DNA from: Mageeibacillus sp. UBA1257
GTDB taxonomy: Bacteria > Bacillota > Clostridia > UBA1212 > UBA1257
DNA: 6,434 bases
Direction: 5' to 3'
Assembly (NCBI GenBank): GCA_002308775.1
Contig: DBVT01000064.1
Coordinates: 1 to 6,434 of the forward strand
Each line of letters begins with the position of its first letter. Within the stretch, counting starts at the first letter, position 1. The translations under genes were made by a program, and so were the position numbers. The notes below the pieces were generated by a model. It had not been told where the DNA came from and searched no databases. It worked only from the letters and a program-made list of their open reading frames with translations. Positions 5,472-6,434 of this stretch are shown in pieces.

Positions 5472-6151
5472 GATCTTTTCTCTCCGAATGTAGCTGTCGA
5501 CGCGGGGTGTTTTTCGTCCAGATACAGTCTCGTATCAAGTTCTCCGAGTTTTCGGGCTGCGAGCATGTCCGCATACTCTCCCTCTGTTACAGGAATCACA
5601 ACGGTATAATTGCCTTCGGCGTCAGCCGTCTGCCTCACGTCATGGACCCTCTTCTTGACCAGGACAACGTCATATGTACCGTCTTCGTACCTCACAACAA
5701 CATCGATATACGTTCCCGGAACCACCTTCTCGCACACGAGGCTCGATACGGCGAATTCCTTGAGTCTTTCCTCTTCGTTTTCCTCAAGATCGGCCCTTTC
5801 GAGGTTCGCGATCGTGAGCGGCTCCCCCTTGCTGAGTGTGCCCGCGAGCTGAAAACCGTACGATGTTCCGATGTCCGTCAGCATTTCAGCGTTCAGACTC
5901 GCCGCCGGCACCTTCATGGCGGTAAAAAGTCCGGCAAGCGCTTCAGTCATCAGCGTCCCTTTTACAAGGGGCGTCTCTCCGTTGTATATCGGTACGGAAA
6001 CGTACATTTCCGTTATCCTGGCGATCTCTTTTTTGCTCTTTTCCTGCTCTTCCTTTCTGACTGACGGTATCACGAATAACGTATATATACCCGCGACGAG
6101 TGCCATGGCGAGCAGTACGACTGCTATTTTAAGCAAAAGATTCTTCTTCAT
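5468..6151 (-). CDS. cpaB: CpaB/RcpC-like SAF-domain pilus assembly protein (227 aa)
   Basis: This family is anchored in the cytoplasmic membrane by one N-terminal helix (about 7-29 here, after KKNLLLK) and acts outside it as an accessory of Tad pilus assembly. Residues 49-85 (YVSVPIYNGETPLVKGTLMTEA and following) and 98-119 (with LSKGEPLTIANL) look like SAF-type beta-clip elements. The stretch NEEERLKEFAVS ... VVPGTYIDVVVRYEDGTYDVVLVKKRV (125-169) matches the RcpC/CpaB core. TVVIPVTEGEYADMLAARKLGELDTRLYL (183-211) matches the family's closing 'V...E...L..A...G.L.L.L' strand-helix unit. It is a little shorter than the usual 250-300 residues. In diderms CpaB works with a secretin; no secretin is visible here, consistent with a monoderm. 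Start: ATG with GGAGGAGA six bases upstream, overlapping the preceding stop by ATGA. The TTGA overlap at its end couples it to the ATPase. Confidence 0.82.
   Translation of the reverse strand: MKKNLLLKIAVVLLAMALVAGIYTLFVIPSVRKEEQEKSKKEIARITEMYVSVPIYNGETPLVKGTLMTEALAGLFTAMKVPAASLNAEMLTDIGTSYGFQLAGTLSKGEPLTIANLERADLEENEEERLKEFAVSSLVCEKVVPGTYIDVVVRYEDGTYDVVLVKKRVHDVRQTADAEGNYTVVIPVTEGEYADMLAARKLGELDTRLYLDEKHPASTATFGEKRS
5480..5485 (-). promoter_or_regulatory. Ribosome binding site supporting the TTG start of the ATPase
   Basis: GGAGAG on the minus strand, eight bases ahead of the TTG at 5471-5469 and within the last codons of the CpaB-like gene. It supports a TTG start overlapping the upstream TGA. 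No ATG or GTG in the same frame occurs in the first dozen codons, so this choice sets the N-terminus. Confidence 0.6.
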
Positions 6152-6434
6152 TTCTCTCCTCCGAAAAGCATCTTGTTGAGGATGCCGTCATATTCTTCTC
6201 TGACATATGTATTTTTACCGTAAAATTCAGGCTTCTCCCTCGTATTTCTCCTTCTGTAACGCTCGTTATCATAGCTGATCGCACCGAGATATCTGTCCTC
6301 TCCCGTAAGGTAAGTAATGCCTTTTTCGGGAAGGCTCTGCTCCTTTTTGTAGTCCCAGGCGACATATTTCACGTTCTTTTTGTACACTTTCCCCTTTTTC
6401 GAAAGTTCTGTGTAGTGCTCGCAAGCTGTCTCCA
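6148..6434 (-). CDS. Unrecognised protein, C-terminal 94 residues only (runs off the right edge)
   Basis: The frame is open from the right edge of the window to a TGA at 6150-6148 without a stop, so the gene starts outside. The visible part is very hydrophilic and rich in Tyr, Lys, Arg and Glu, with no membrane segment. It reads like the tail of a soluble protein: residues such as ACEHYTELSKKGKVYKKN near the edge, then LPEKGITYLTGEDRYLGAISYDNERYRRRN. A GTG at 6387 could begin a 79-residue product, but the frame continues in the same style upstream and no ribosome binding site suited to it is clear, so I treat it as an internal codon. The stop overlaps the cpaB-like start (ATGA), placing it in the operon. 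I do not recognise the family and assign no function. Confidence 0.65.
   Translation of the reverse strand, partial: ETACEHYTELSKKGKVYKKNVKYVAWDYKKEQSLPEKGITYLTGEDRYLGAISYDNERYRRRNTREKPEFYGKNTYVREEYDGILNKMLFGGEK

Noticed and set aside
5507..6064. Rightward 185-codon open frame
   Set aside because: It is antisense to the CpaB-like gene. Its His/Arg/Phe-rich product is the usual shadow of a real gene on the other strand.

Overview
The window is almost entirely one leftward (minus-strand) operon for a Tad/Flp-type pilus or type II/IV-like secretion machine. The organism is probably a member of the Bacillota, most likely a Clostridia-type anaerobe. The reasons are strong AGGAGG-like ribosome binding sites, a TTG start, mid-range GC, and a monoderm-style gene set with no outer-membrane secretin. 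This taxonomic call is an inference; no marker gene is present.

In transcription order (right to left) the genes are: (1) the C-terminal part of an unrecognised protein running off the right edge (6148-6434); (2) a CpaB/RcpC-like membrane-anchored SAF protein (5468-6151); (3) a CpaF/TadA-type secretion ATPase with a long helical N-terminus and altered motor motifs (3789-5471); (4) a TadB-like (2825-3799) and (5) a short TadC-like (2175-2825) inner-membrane platform protein; then (6-9) four small proteins of 127, 124, 136 and 175 residues, each with one N-terminal hydrophobic helix and a small predicted extracellular domain. These four look like pilin, pseudopilin or TadE-like subunits, but none carries a recognisable cleavable prepilin leader. 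Genes 1-5 overlap their neighbours by 1-11 bases and genes 6 and 7 follow at once, so translation is probably coupled. A 98-base gap separates gene 7 from gene 8, and 20 bases separate gene 8 from gene 9.

The working model is as follows. The ATPase docks on the TadB/TadC pair in the cytoplasmic membrane and drives assembly of the small hydrophobic-helix subunits into a filament or pseudopilus, with the CpaB-like protein as an extracytoplasmic accessory. The prepilin peptidase, the TadZ/CpaE-like ATPase and any classical Flp pilin are not in this window and may lie beyond the right edge.

The left end (1-342) has no convincing complete gene. It holds a strong rho-independent terminator (135-171) that probably ends the operon, a near-perfect 18-bp-arm palindrome (63-100), and next to it an exact TTGACA-17-TATAAT promoter pointing left, off the window. 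Bases 172-342 show nothing I can name.
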